Assembly (NCBI GenBank): GCA_922989275.2
Contig: OV277864.1
Location: forward strand, 48,855,550-48,919,549
Length of the DNA stretch: 64,000 bases
From: Gari tellinella
Taxonomy: Eukaryota > Mollusca > Bivalvia > Cardiida > Psammobiidae
Direction: 5' to 3'
Part shown: positions 42,554 to 52,652 of the stretch, piece after piece
How the letters are laid out: every line of letters starts with the position of its first letter
Position numbering within the stretch: the stretch's first letter is position 1
Position numbers and translations under genes: made by a program
Notes under the pieces: generated by a model
Told to the model about the DNA's origin: nothing
Database searches by the model: none
Seen by the model: the letters and a program-made list of their open reading frames with translations, nothing else

Positions 42554-42951
42554 GTTTTAGCTGTAATTTAAGGTATCTTATCTTAAGTTTAGATTCGGTG
42601 GTATATGACCTTTTCAGAGACGCGATACCGTAACACTCAACGCATGTATTCTAAATTTAGATAAACCCGTGGTTGAATTTATTATAATATAAACAAAAAT
42701 AGAACGATAATTGTATTAAAGAATTATTTCGTTGATTAAAGACCATATGTAATAACAATTCCTTATAATTCTATTACATTGAAACAATTGTCCGTCATTT
42801 AAACTTTGATAACATACATATATTGAATCAGGATTCAACTACATGTACTTCCCAATTGCAAATAGACGCAAATATGCGACACTATAGTTTTTAGGTTAGT
42901 TGTGACTGTACTGTACTTTTTAGCTAACAGATTCTTACAAAACGGTCCCTG
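42554..42951. other. no recognised feature
   Basis: Nothing recognised. Confidence 0.35.
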
Positions 42952-43166
42952 TGGCCCGTTTCATAAAACTTCGTACGACAAAAACGGTCGTTAATCGAAA
43001 CTTTAAAACACATTTAATTTCTGATTTCTTTATATAATCCAGCCTTTTCAAGACGATTCCAAAAGAGATGTCACAAGACAGGATTAAATTGGGAAAAAAT
43101 AATCTGAGACTTTTATAATCGGACTTACGACAACATGTTTCGCATGAAGTTTTATGAAACGGGCCC
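42952..43166. mobile_element. MITE GC-1, clear inverted ends
   Basis: TGGCCCGTTTCATAAAACTT and its mirror AAGTTTTATGAAACGGGCCC. Inside, GTACGACAAAAACGGTCG and a GACGATTCCAAAAGAGATGT stem link it to the copy at 59868-60090. Confidence 0.85.
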
Positions 43167-43579
43167 AAGATGATGATGTGATAATATCTGATTTCAGGGC
43201 TACTTGGCCAATTGATCTTCGCTGTTGCTCAGTTTTGCTACACCATTGTGTACAATTAAGAACTACAAATGTGGTTAGCAAGAATTGAACGCATTGCAGT
43301 TATAATTTTTCATTAATCCCTACGGTGTGTTTAAATACTTTCCAGATACTAAATCACACAGCCGTAAATTAGCGACAAGGTTATCATTCACTGTAAAACA
43401 TGTTTGATACAGTAAACCTGTTTGAAGCGATCACACACAATATGAAGTGGTAGTTTGGCTCAGAGCTGGAAGCAAATTCAGGGAAGGATATGCTTTTTTT
43501 CTGGCATTTAGCAGAAAACACCGTTGTCGTATGAAGTATTAAAGCATACTTTATCGCATGACCATTAAGCACATGCTTA
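43167..43579. other. mostly unique
   Basis: ACAGTAAACCTGTTTGAAGC (about 43409) may be a TA-1 end. Otherwise nothing. Confidence 0.3.
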
Positions 43580-43759
43580 AACGAAACAACGTCATCAATT
43601 TTAAACATTTGTCGTCTTCGATTATTATTCAAATTTTTAAATTTAGGTATATTGACTTGAGAAATATAGAAATGAGTGTCCAACACTAGTAGACGCCGCT
43701 TTATCATGATTCAGACATTTGCAAAAAACTATTGCACTCGGGGTAAGGCAGAGAAGGGA
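43580..43759 (+). mobile_element. TT-1, hairpin mostly lost
   Basis: AACAACGTCATCAATTTTAA, ATTTGTCGTCTTCG, remnants of H1, then CTCGGGGTAAGGCAGAGAAG. Confidence 0.7.
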
Positions 43760-44454
43760 TCAATGATAAATGTAAAACAGTTTTTGATGGAACAACTATT
43801 CTTATTTTCAATCTAACACACTTCGCGCACGTCTCTATGTAAACAAAGAAGGAGAGTATCTGTGTTTAAATTCTCAATAAAACACTCACGCGCTGTAACG
43901 TCTAAACGTGACGTCATATGGCTTTGGAAATGCGTACGCCAAGAATTGTAGCGACATTGTGTCGGTGCAATTTGTGGTTTTACCTGGTTAAATTGAAGTG
44001 TTAAAATCGAAATAATAAAGTAATACGAGTGTTTCATCGTGCAATATTTCTTAAATAATATTTGTTTTCAGATTTTTATCATGTAGCGGAAATGTACACA
44101 ATTCATTAAATAAGATGCATTCTGCTTAACTTTAAACCTGCTTTAAGTGATCAGCTATCTTCCATACTAGAAATAAACTTTGGGTAAAACCCCTCGAAAC
44201 CGGAAACCCCTCGACCGGACATTTATGTTGTCTTCGAAGATGTCCATTGGCATTGCTGCTCTCACCGCTTTGCTGCTACATTATATTCTGCTTTATGACA
44301 GTTTACTGCTGTCTGCATTTCTCTATTTAAGATTATATATGTAAGGTACATGAGAGTCGAACAGTCTAGATCATGATCAGATGACGCCGAGTTATGCGTG
44401 TTTATATAATCGCTGAGTTGCAGTGAAAGGGTTTACTCATTGGACCCTCATAGT
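43760..44454. other. mostly unique, TT-2 right-part scrap
   Basis: 44110-44186 contains GCATTCTGCTTAACTTTAAA and CCTGCTTTAAGTGATCAGC from a reverse TT-2. At about 44370-44435 a worn H1/TT-1 scrap ends GCAGTGAAAGGGTTTA. Confidence 0.4.
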
Positions 44455-44458
44455 TTAA

Positions 44459-44703
44459 CCCATTACCCCATTAATACGCTCTTTAACGACTTTAATTTAT
44501 TTCTCTACTGAAGAAAATAGTTCTAATTTATACAGTTATGAATATATATCATAAAAAATAATTTCTATTTTCTAAAAGATGGTAGCTTAAAGCAGGTTGA
44601 AATTAAAGCAGAATGTGCCTTAAGGCACATTTTGCTTTACTTTTAACCTGCTTTAAGTGGCCACCTATCTTCAACTACTAGAAATAGGCTATGGGGTAAT
44701 GGG
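44459..44703 (-). mobile_element. MITE TT-2, intact
   Basis: TTAA at 44455-44458 and 44704-44707. Hairpin apex GTGCCTTAAGGCAC. It directly abuts a TT-4, sharing the TTAA. Confidence 0.9.
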
Positions 44704-44707
44704 TTAA

Positions 44708-45156
44708 AACAAAAGTTCCAGTTCTCAATTAAGTTAAGTCAATGTTTGACTGTTCGAAGGTCTCGGTCTTCAACAATATATTGAAAAATTACAAACAGTA
44801 CAGACCCTGACTAGGGACCCTCTGATCTGGGTCTGAACTGTTTGCATTAACCCATTACCCCATAGCCTGTTTCTAGATTTGAAAATAGATTACCACTTTC
44901 AGCAGGTTGGAAGTAAAGCAGAATGTGCCTTAAGGCACATTCTGCTTTAATTTCAGCCTGCTTTAAGCTACCATCTTCATGAACATAGAAAATTGTTCTT
45001 ATCATACATATTTATAACTGTATAAATTGGAACTATTTTCCTCAGTGGAGAAATCATTTATGGCGTAAAAGGCGTATTAATGGGGTAATGGGTTAAACAG
45101 GTGTTTTCTGCCCAATGTACACCAATGTAAAGAACGAGTATACTCGTTGCAAGGGC
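44708..45156 (-). mobile_element. TT-4 host interrupted by TT-2
   Basis: The TT-4 interior and hairpin (GCAAACAG-type arms, CTAGGGACCCTCTGATC) run to CTGTTTGCAT. After TT-2, TTAAACAGGTGTTTTCTGCC continues to CGAGTATACTCGTTGCAAGG. Confidence 0.8.
44851..45092 (+). mobile_element. MITE TT-2, intact, nested in TT-4
   Basis: Start CCCATTACCCCATAGCC, end GGGGTAATGGG. TTAA at 44847-44850 and 45093-45096 is a clean duplication, because the host reads GCATTAAACAGG without it. Confidence 0.93.
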
Positions 45157-45159
45157 TAA

Positions 45160-46314
45160 ATGTGCTAATGAAAAGGCTACCCGCCTGTAGTTATTAGACA
45201 AGCGCCAGACGTTGAACGGTCGATATGTACTCAATAATTCATGGACATGAAAGATTGACAAGATTTTAATAAATGGCAAACTGGCATGATCAAGAAGTAT
45301 AAAATCATACTATTCTGCCATGGGGAGGGAGAAAAACAAACGCCCTAATGAGACTCAACCCTATTTTGTAAAAGAAAAAAACACCTTGAGTATGATTGAA
45401 CATGTTTCAATTAGATTGACATCCTCACGGCGAATAGGATTAATTTGCAGTGCGATGAATTTCTAAATGGACTGACAAGTTTACAGATTAATGATTATTG
45501 TATATTGACTCTTTAGAGGTGTGTTTCCAAATAATTACAGTATGGAAAACAGTGTAGATTTTGATCCTTTCACATTCAGTAATGGTTAAACATAAATTCG
45601 ATTAAGACAATTTCGAACCTTCAGTGGGAATATATCATTTCATCTCTTTAACACTTTCATTAATAATGGTTGATATCAAATACACTTTAATCGGATACAA
45701 AGAATTTCACAATGCTAAAGAAAGGGTCAGATTGATGCAAACTTTATAGGCATTTTCTTCGCATTAAATTAAAAAGAAGACAAAACGCAAAAAGAAATAC
45801 AACATAATAAATAAATCGACTTTTTTTTAAAAAATTTCTTTGAAAACAAATTGGAGTTTTCTTAGAAAAAGAAATATTGGGATGCTTTAAAACTGAGTTA
45901 GAATGATCAGAGAATATCAAACAGTTACATATCCAAGGCGTCTGATATGGTTCAAAACAGTTTGTAATGAATATCATTTGTTTCGATAAGTTAAAGAATG
46001 TAAACAAATATCACTCACAGCACTAAAGCAGTCATCGTAATTCCTACCAATACGCTTCACTTTTGTTTTGCTGTTTCTGGGACTCTTTGGATGGAGAAAT
46101 ATTATAGGTTACTCAAAGAACACATATTTATTTTACTTGTTATGTAATAAAGTATACTAACGATGAAGCAATTTGTGATATCTTCTATCTCTTCCACTGA
46201 TTTGTGAATTGATTAAATATACAACCCCTAGAATACTTACCATCCACAAAAGTAAACATATAATACACAAACAGAAAAAGGCAAGGATGAGACTCCTTAG
46301 GGCTTGTTCTGTTT
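45160..46314. other. MITE-poor stretch
   Basis: Only a worn H1 scrap at about 45930-45970 (GGCGTCTGATATGGTTC). Short frames are phenylalanine-rich and unremarkable. Confidence 0.4.
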
Positions 46315-46317
46315 GTA

Positions 46318-46674
46318 CAGTGTTCCCTCTCTACAACGGCCCTCCCAACAACGATTCCCTCCTTACAACGACATTTGTCACAGTTCCCTAACAGGACAAT
46401 TACGTCCAACGCTTTGACTGCTGTAAAATCGTCTGCTTAAAGTTGTCGTCTGCTGTTTTTCTCAAAATTACATATTCGACATTTTGACAGAAAAATACTT
46501 AATGATGAGTGACAAACAGCTTGAATCCAGATCAGACGCCGCGTAACGCGGCGTCTGATCTGGATTCAAGCTGTTTGTAAATGTTAACCAATTTTCCTCT
46601 CTATAACGAATCCCTCCGTACAACGCACACAATCAGTGTCTCCCATTGGTTGTCGTTGTAGAGAGGGAGCGCTG
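46318..46674 (-). mobile_element. MITE TA-2, reference copy
   Basis: CAGTGTTCCCTCTCTACAAC to AGAGGGAGCGCTG, TA at 46316-46317 and 46675-46676. The H1 hairpin 46513-46577 is a perfect palindrome (GAATCC form, apex CGCGTAACGCG). The left half reads CTGCTTAAAGTTGTCGTCTG. Confidence 0.94.
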
Positions 46675-46810
46675 TAGTTTCATTTGAAATAATAATTATG
46701 TTGTGCGGACAAATACTGCATTGTCTTTATATCACCATGCTTTACATGTAATACAATTTTCCAGCAATCACATAGGTAGTACCCATTGCAAGATCAGTGC
46801 ATCATTTGGA

Positions 46811-47020
46811 TAACCCTTTGACTCTTAGGCACGCATATTGGCGTCAACTGTGAACAGTGTATCTGTGAAAAGTACAATTGTGCTCCTTAAGGAGCCCTAT
46901 GATCAGGGTATGTGTTGTTATTTCTCAACAAGTTGTAAATAGCAATCCCAAATACTAGTAGTCAAATACTGACTAGACTTTATAACTAACAACTATTGTC
47001 AAATTGAATGTTTAGGGAAG
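46811..47020 (+). mobile_element. TT-4, diverged
   Basis: TAACCCTTTGACTCTTAGGC to TTGAATGTTTAGGGAAG. The apex CTCCTTAAGGAG is still paired. Confidence 0.6.
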
Positions 47021-47524
47021 GGATGTAAAGAAACAATTTTCGAGTAGGCGTAATCCCGCAATGTTGTTTGGATAATCGTATTTACGTTGGCATTTATTCT
47101 TTACATGCAAAGTAAATTTGATATTTACTTGAACATTATCCTTCATTCTGATTGAAGAATAAATAGCATGCTATAGAAGTGATTGCTGTTAACACATTAA
47201 GAGTCATTTGTGTCTAAGGCGTTTATATCAAAATGAGACAAAAAGGTCTTGTAATACCACGCAATTGACACTTGTCAACGAATTAACACCTTATATACTT
47301 ACAGCGGAAACAAGTGCCGTATTTCCCGGTTTGAATGAAACTAAATGCAAGCACAATGCAATAAATAGCAGACATCTAGCTACTCAATGTATGAATTTGC
47401 TGGATACTGTACAATGCATTGCCTGGAAGTAGACATAACTCTTTCCATACCAAGTTTTATCGTCGGCTTTAACTCTCTTACCACCAAAATAAGTCGTCCG
47501 TTGGCGCAATTGGCAGTGAAAGAG
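47021..47524. other. no recognised feature
   Basis: Short frames at 47208-47432 without known motifs. 47450-47524 looks like a worn TT end (GGCAGTGAAAGAG before TTAA). Confidence 0.35.
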
Positions 47525-47528
47525 TTAA

Positions 47529-48055
47529 ACCCATTACTCCATAAATACAGTGGAGAATCTGTTATTCTGACGTCATTGGTGACGTCATACAGTGGAGAAT
47601 CTGTTATTCTTTCCCGTTTAAACGCAAACGTACGCAAACGCAAAGCACTAAAACGTAGAAAAGAACAACTTTTGGAAAATTCTGATAATTCTTGTTTATC
47701 TTTGGTGGCAAACAGTTTGGAGCCTGATCAGACGCCGGGTTACCCGGCGTCTGATCTGACTCCAAACTATTTGCACTGCAAATAATAGTTTTAGCGTAAA
47801 CGCGTTTATTGGGAAAGAATAACAGATTCTCCACTGTACGCATTGTTACGTCTTAAATGTATTGCCCAACCAAAGAAAATAATTTCAAAGTATACCGTCC
47901 TATGAATATTTACATTTATTATATTGCTATATTCCAGCGAATAGTAGTTTAAAGCAGGCTGAAAGTTTCGCAGAATACGTCTTTATGAGCATCCCACTTT
48001 GCTGTCAGCCTGCTAAAAGTTGTAATTTATGATCAACACTAAATACAGGCTATGG
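47529..48055 (-). mobile_element. TT-2 host interrupted by TA-3
   Basis: ACCCATTACTCCATAAATA is the TT-2 end. After TA-3 it continues CGCATTGTTACGTCTTAAAT, the H2 hairpin and CAGGCTATGG before TTAA (48056-48059). Confidence 0.86.
47590..47836 (+). mobile_element. MITE TA-3, nested in TT-2, preceded by a spare end
   Basis: CAGTGGAGAATCTGTTATTC to GATTCTCCACTG, TA at 47588-47589 and 47837-47838. A second copy of the first 23 bp lies at about 47547-47568, separated by the small palindrome GACGTCATTGGTGACGTCA. Confidence 0.93.
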
Positions 48056-48059
48056 TTAA

Positions 48060-48539
48060 GTATTCTTTATGTCTATTGTTCATAAAGTCTTGATCACTTT
48101 TTGCAGTATTCTTCAAAAACACTGTACACGTGCAATAGGCATTGATTGACAGAAACTGACAAAATTGGTTGTTTTCAAATTTCTTTGAAGAAGACAATTA
48201 GAGAATTAGAATGTTACAAATAGCTTTGTTTGTAAAGATTAACAAAGTCTTGTTAGACGAAACTCTACTCAATTAGAAAAAGGTGAATGCTCTGCTCGGC
48301 CGGTTAACCCGGTAAACAACTTTCTTCTAGAAACCAATATAGTTCTCCCAATTTTCTTAACAGATTGATACGTCGAACAGAGATCTGTGATTAATAGAAA
48401 AAGGCAAGCTATGTAATTTCAGATGAAATTCGGGACAGAATACACGTTCAGCCCTTTCAGATCCAGTAGCGACAATAAATGCAAACATCATTTGTGCATA
48501 GTTATGCCTAACTGCTTTAAAATATTTTTAGATAGTTTT
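48060..48539. other. no recognised feature
   Basis: Nothing recognised. Confidence 0.35.
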
Positions 48540-48737
48540 TTGACGTCATCAATTTTAGAAAATTGTCGTCTGCTTTTATTTCTTAAATTTTAAATGTTGC
48601 TATTTTGACTGAAGAAATATTGAAAATGAGTGTCAAACAGTTTGGATCATGATCAGACGCTGTGTAACGCGGTGTCTGATCAGGATCCAAACTGTTTGCA
48701 AAAAGACTGTTGTGCTCAGGGTAAGGCAGTGAAGGGG
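48540..48737 (+). mobile_element. TT-1, left terminus missing
   Basis: TTGACGTCATCAATTTTAGA, AAATTGTCGTCTGC, hairpin with apex GCTGTGTAACGCGGTG, then GGCAGTGAAGGGG before TTAA (48738-48741). Confidence 0.84.
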
Positions 48738-48884
48738 TTAAAAGCAGATATGTCAGTTAAAGGGTTAAAGAAGGCCAAACGTTTAGTTAAACAAGATTTA
48801 GGGGTAAAAGATACTAAGAAAATGTACCGTGAAATAATTAATAGTATCTACTTATCTACCATATACTGTGTTCAATTACATTCA

Positions 48885-49115
48885 AGACAAGTGACAGTTT
48901 AAAGCAATTTGAGAGTAAAACAGAGCTGATAAAAGAGCTCTCTGCTTTCTCTATATTACGACCACTAAATTATATTAAATAGTACGAGTTTAAGACTGAT
49001 GACTGCTTAAGGCAAGATAAAAGAAAGCAGAAAGCTCTTTTATCTTGCCTTAAGCAGTCATCAGTCTTAAACTCGTACTATTTAATATAATTTAGTGGTC
49101 GTAATATAGAGGTTT
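48885..49115. mobile_element. TA-1 pair: fragment plus perfect 75-bp-arm palindrome
   Basis: 48885-48948 is a TA-1 hairpin scrap. 48949-49111 is an exact palindrome with arms 48949-49023 and 49037-49111 around a 13-bp loop. It includes the TA-1 motif ATTACGACCACTAAATT and the interior TTAAGACTGATGACTGC. The outermost CAGTAAAAC is missing on both sides. No other copy has such identical halves. Confidence 0.85.
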
Positions 49116-49157
49116 TTCTATATTTACAGAGTTCAGGGCATTTGCCTCTGCATAGGA

Positions 49158-49235
49158 GCATCGGTGGCGAAGTGGGTAAGGTTCTCGTTTCACTGTGCCG
49201 ATGTGCAACCCGGCTTCCTCTAGTCCTATGGAGAA
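49158..49235 (+). ncRNA. tRNA-derived SINE head (candidate)
   Basis: A perfect match to the RNA polymerase III A box (TGGCGAAGTGG, 49165-49175). 27 bp later there is a near B box (GTGCAACCC, 49203-49211; one mismatch to the 9-base core). Cloverleaf stems are poor, so a SINE head is likelier than a tRNA gene. Confidence 0.45.
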
Positions 49236-49498
49236 ACTTATCCAAGTAAACATATGTCTCACCGGACATGACATCATCGCTTAAAGAGAATATGATTTAC
49301 AAAAATGTCAAACTAAAAGGAGATATTCTAAAAAATGTATTTACGCATACTCTAATAATACCCACTTTGACAAAGAACTACATATTATCTACTAAATAGG
49401 TTTTGCGCTTATTGAGACCGGCTGTTTTTTGTAAATTACGTATCGAGCTCAATACATCTCCCTGTGCTATAAATCGTACAACCAACTGTTAAAGTGTA
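49236..49498. other. no recognised feature
   Basis: Possibly the body of the SINE; nothing else seen. Confidence 0.3.
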
Positions 49499-49500
49499 TA

Positions 49501-49850
49501 CAGTGCTCTCTCTCTACAACACTTCCAAATGGGAGACACAGATTGTGTGTGTTGTTTGGAGGTAATTGTTACAGGGAGGGAAAAGTAATACCATTAGAGT
49601 GCTGAGCACGACTTGGCTTACTTTGCAAACAGCTTGAATCCAGATCAGACTCCGCGTAACGCGGCGTTTAATCTGGATTCAAACTGTTAGTCACTCGTAA
49701 TTATTTGTCTTCTGTAAAACTGTTCAATACGCTCGTACGTAACCTTGAGGAAAATAACAGACATAATTGTCTTGTTTTGGGGAACAGCGGCAAGCATTGC
49801 TGTTAGGAGGGAGTCTTTGTTCTGAGGGCCGTTGTAGGGAAAGATAACTG
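49501..49850 (+). mobile_element. MITE TA-2
   Basis: CAGTGCTCTCTCTCTACAAC to AAAGATAACTG, TA at 49499-49500 and 49851-49852. Hairpin from 49627 with apex CTCCGCGTAACGCGGCG. Confidence 0.88.
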
Positions 49851-49852
49851 TA

Positions 49853-50416
49853 TTTGCGATTTCGTTTTCGGCAAAGAAAAACGACTTTCATACTGTATAC
49901 AGTGAGAGAGGTACACTTTACACCACCTGAGAGTTGTACATGTACATAAACCTTGCTAATTATATGGGCGGGGAGGGCTAGAAACGACATGAACTGCTCA
50001 AAAAGTAACCTTGCATAGTGCGATGTGACCTTTTTTATTAGCCATTAGACCTATACAAACAAAATCTTTGGCAAGTTGTAGGAAGGAAACAGTTATCAAC
50101 TACATGATAAGAACTATTCTGTAAGTAGAACGTCTAATACATGAAAGCCGAATTCTAAATTCCGAAGGGTTTCTAATTACCGGAGGAATTTCTCGGTCAA
50201 AATCATTTGTACTAAATTTTAAAGTTGAACGAATTATTCCTTCTGCATTTCACTGTCATCGGTCCTCATGACGGACAACTTATATTATTAAGCATGGCAA
50301 AGAAAAATTACATAACTTAACATTTTTGCAAATCGCTGTAAGCAAACCTTCATACTCAGTCCGAAATATTCGGCCGCATGCTTATAAAGCCATACTGGTG
50401 CTATGGTTTTGACGGC
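49853..50416. other. no recognised feature
   Basis: Nothing recognised. Confidence 0.35.
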
Positions 50417-50485
50417 CTTTTAGCTCACCTGGCACAAAGTGTAATCGCCCCGTTTCTGTCGCCCGTTGTCGTCCGTCATTTTGTT
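50417..50485 (+). repeat. remnant of a dispersed mollusc-type repeat
   Basis: TTTTAGCTCACCTGGCACAA, then GTAATCGCCC and GTTGTCGTCCGTC, in the order I associate with a repeat found in many mollusc genomes. It helps the taxonomic guess. Confidence 0.45.
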
Positions 50486-50620
50486 TTGGTTTCATACTCG
50501 ATATATAGCTCATAAAAGGTTAATAAGATAATTATTGACACATTTTGTCTACAAAACATTAACCTAACCACCAACAAAAACAACGCAGTCGACAGGATGA
50601 CGATAATAGATCGATTGTTC

Positions 50621-51236
50621 GAAAAGTTGAGCTAAAAAGGACAATAAAACAACAAACAAACTTGGAAAAGTTGAACTAAACATGACAATTAAACAACACA
50701 TTAACTGGGAAAAGTTGAGCTTAACATGACAATAAAACAACAAACAAACTTGGAAAAGTTGAACTAAACATGACAATTAAACAACACATTAACTGGGAAA
50801 AGTTGAGCTTAACATGACAATAAAACAACAAACAAACTTGGAAAGATTGAACTAAACATGACAATTAAACAACACATTAACTGGGAAAAGTTGAGCTTAA
50901 CATGACAATAAAACAACAAACAAACTTGGAAAAGTTGAACTAAACATGACAATTAAACAACACATTAACTGGGAAAAGTTGAGCTTAACATGACAATAAA
51001 ACAACAAATAAACTGGGAAAAGTTGAACTTAACACGACAATAAAACAACAAACAAACTTGGAAAAGTTGAACTAAACATGACAATTAAACAACACATTAA
51101 CTGAGAAAAGTTGAGCTTAACATGACAATAAAACAACAAATAAACTGGGAAAAGTTGAGCTAAACATGACAATAAAACCACAAATAAACTGAGAAAATTT
51201 GAGCTAAACATGACAATAAAACCACAAATAAACATT
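50621..51236. repeat. minisatellite: 14 units of 44 bp, partly as 88-bp dimers
   Basis: GAAAAGTTGA recurs every 44 bp from 50621 to 51193. In the middle two unit types alternate: one with CTTGG and AACTAAAC, the other with CTGGG and AGCTTAAC. This gives an 88-bp higher-order period (for example 50661 to 50749). The last units vary (AAACCACAAATAAAC). The 68-70-codon minus frames here are repeat artefacts. Confidence 0.93.
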
Positions 51237-51240
51237 ATAA

Positions 51241-51310
51241 GAAAAAGGTTTTGCGGTTTGTGGGATTCGAACCTCCAACCTACATGTTAACCACTGAACC
51301 ACTTCGATTC
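51241..51310 (-). ncRNA. tRNA-like fragment with A and B boxes (candidate)
   Basis: On the minus strand TGGTTCAGTGG (A box) and GGTTCGAATCC (B box) are both perfect. Only 17 bp separate them, versus about 31-34 in a tRNA. The anticodon arm is therefore absent and the T stem pairs only 3 of 5. Likely a shortened tRNA-derived SINE. Confidence 0.55.
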
Positions 51311-51477
51311 ATGTGACTAGACTTGCTGTTTTTAAGGATGTGTTATTTCTATCAATAATCAGGTTATATTCTTCCGCAGTCTGTACGCATCCGTGCGTAG
51401 ACAACCTAACAAAATATGAGTTTATACACTTAATGGTGTAAATAATGAAGAACTTCACTAAACAAGATTCGGTGTAA

Positions 51478-51656
51478 CCCATTACTCTATAAATACGCCT
51501 TTTTACGCCCTTGATTTATTATTCCACTATAGAAAATAGTTACATTTTATACAGAAAATAATATGTAGTGTAGGAAATAATTTCTGTATTCCAGCAGAAT
51601 TTAGAATAAAGCAGGCTGAAAGTAAAGCAAGTAACTAGAAACTATGGGGTAATGGG
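51478..51656 (-). mobile_element. TT-2, right hairpin arm deleted
   Basis: CCCATTACTCTATAAATACG through CAGGCTGAAAGTAAAGC, then straight to AAGTAACTAGAAAC and GGGGTAATGGG. Confidence 0.82.
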
Positions 51657-51660
51657 TTGA

Positions 51661-52131
51661 ACGGATTTGCTAGCAGATCCTGTCTGCAAGTCATTCATGC
51701 CTCGTTATTTCTGTCTATTCCAAGTTGGCATTTGGTAATATTGTTAAGATGTGCTAATTGCTTTTTTGAAATCTCATCTATGTTGTTCCGGCTAAAGGAA
51801 CTGTTCCAACGCGAATGACGGTTACGTCACAGGTAAATGTTTACACGCGAACAGAGGAACAATGATATCCTCTACAAACAATTTGAATTAAAATGAGATA
51901 TTGAGGTATTCAGTGGATCGTCAGAATCAGAACTATTTGACAATCTGGTCCTATATTTCGATTTCTTAATGTTCTTATTTAAAATAGTAGCCGACGACAA
52001 TTGTTGCTGATGAAAGCAGTTTTAGAGTCCACTACTATTTAAATGTAGTGTGTTATACAAGTAACCAACCTTTCATACATAGCAACAGCAAAATTTAATT
52101 ATTGAAAGTTAAAACAAGCTGTTTTCATTCC
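51661..52131. other. mostly unique
   Basis: A worn TT-family scrap lies at 51880-52030 (GCCGACGACAATTG). Confidence 0.35.
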
Positions 52132-52133
52132 AG

Positions 52134-52319
52134 ACTCTTAAATGGAGGCTTAATTCGGAATGTTGAAATGATTTCTTTAATGCGTTTGGTAAATAATACA
52201 CAGAATATTATGAATCATATTGTAAAGCATCAGTTGTCATCCACCCTTCAGTATGTTGGGAAAATAGCCTATTCTTCAGGACAAAGTAGAAATATTCAAA
52301 GTATATCAGCGAGAACCAG
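52134..52319 (+). CDS. possible internal coding exon, function unknown
   Basis: An open frame is bordered by an acceptor-like GTTTTCATTCCAG on the left and a donor-like CAGGTAAAATG on the right. The enclosed 186 bp is a multiple of three, so the exon would be phase-symmetric. It encodes about 62 residues with no MITE sequence and no low complexity, including LNGGLIRNVEMISLMRLV. I recognise no domain. No neighbouring exons were found, so it could be chance: an open stretch of this size is not rare at this base composition. Confidence 0.28.
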
Positions 52320-52403
52320 GTAAAATGTCAAAAATTCGTTTTATTGCGCAAAATGGGTGAATGTTGGTACAAAGTCAAGCCTATTCTGTCTGATACTATT
52401 TAA

Positions 52404-52648
52404 CAATAGCGAAGACGTTATGATATCTCAATCATTGTGTGAAAACTAAAACTTTTATTTCCATTGCTAACACTTTGGAGCCAGATCAGACGCCGGGTGA
52501 CCCGGCGTCTGATCAGGCTCCAAATTATTTGCCACAAAGATTAACATGAAGAGTCAAAATTGTCGAACATGTGTTTTTTCCTTTTTTATTGCGATGCATT
52601 TTCGTTTCGTTTGCGTTTAAACGGGAAAGAATAACGACTTCTCCATTG
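52404..52648 (-). mobile_element. MITE TA-3
   Basis: CAATAGCGAAGACGTTATG to ACTTCTCCATTG before TA (52649-52650). Hairpin GCCAGATCAGACGCCGGG with apex CGGGTGACCCG. Confidence 0.86.
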
Positions 52649-52652
52649 TACT

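Noticed and set aside
47387..47785. Longest open frame (132 codons, plus strand)
   Set aside because: Half of it lies in TA-3 and its hairpin; the peptide is the hairpin read-through.
50564..51235. Leu/Val/Cys-rich minus-strand frames that look like membrane peptides
   Set aside because: They are translations of the 44-bp minisatellite.
51241..51310. Functional tRNA gene on the minus strand
   Set aside because: Only 17 bp between A and B boxes, no anticodon arm, weak T stem.
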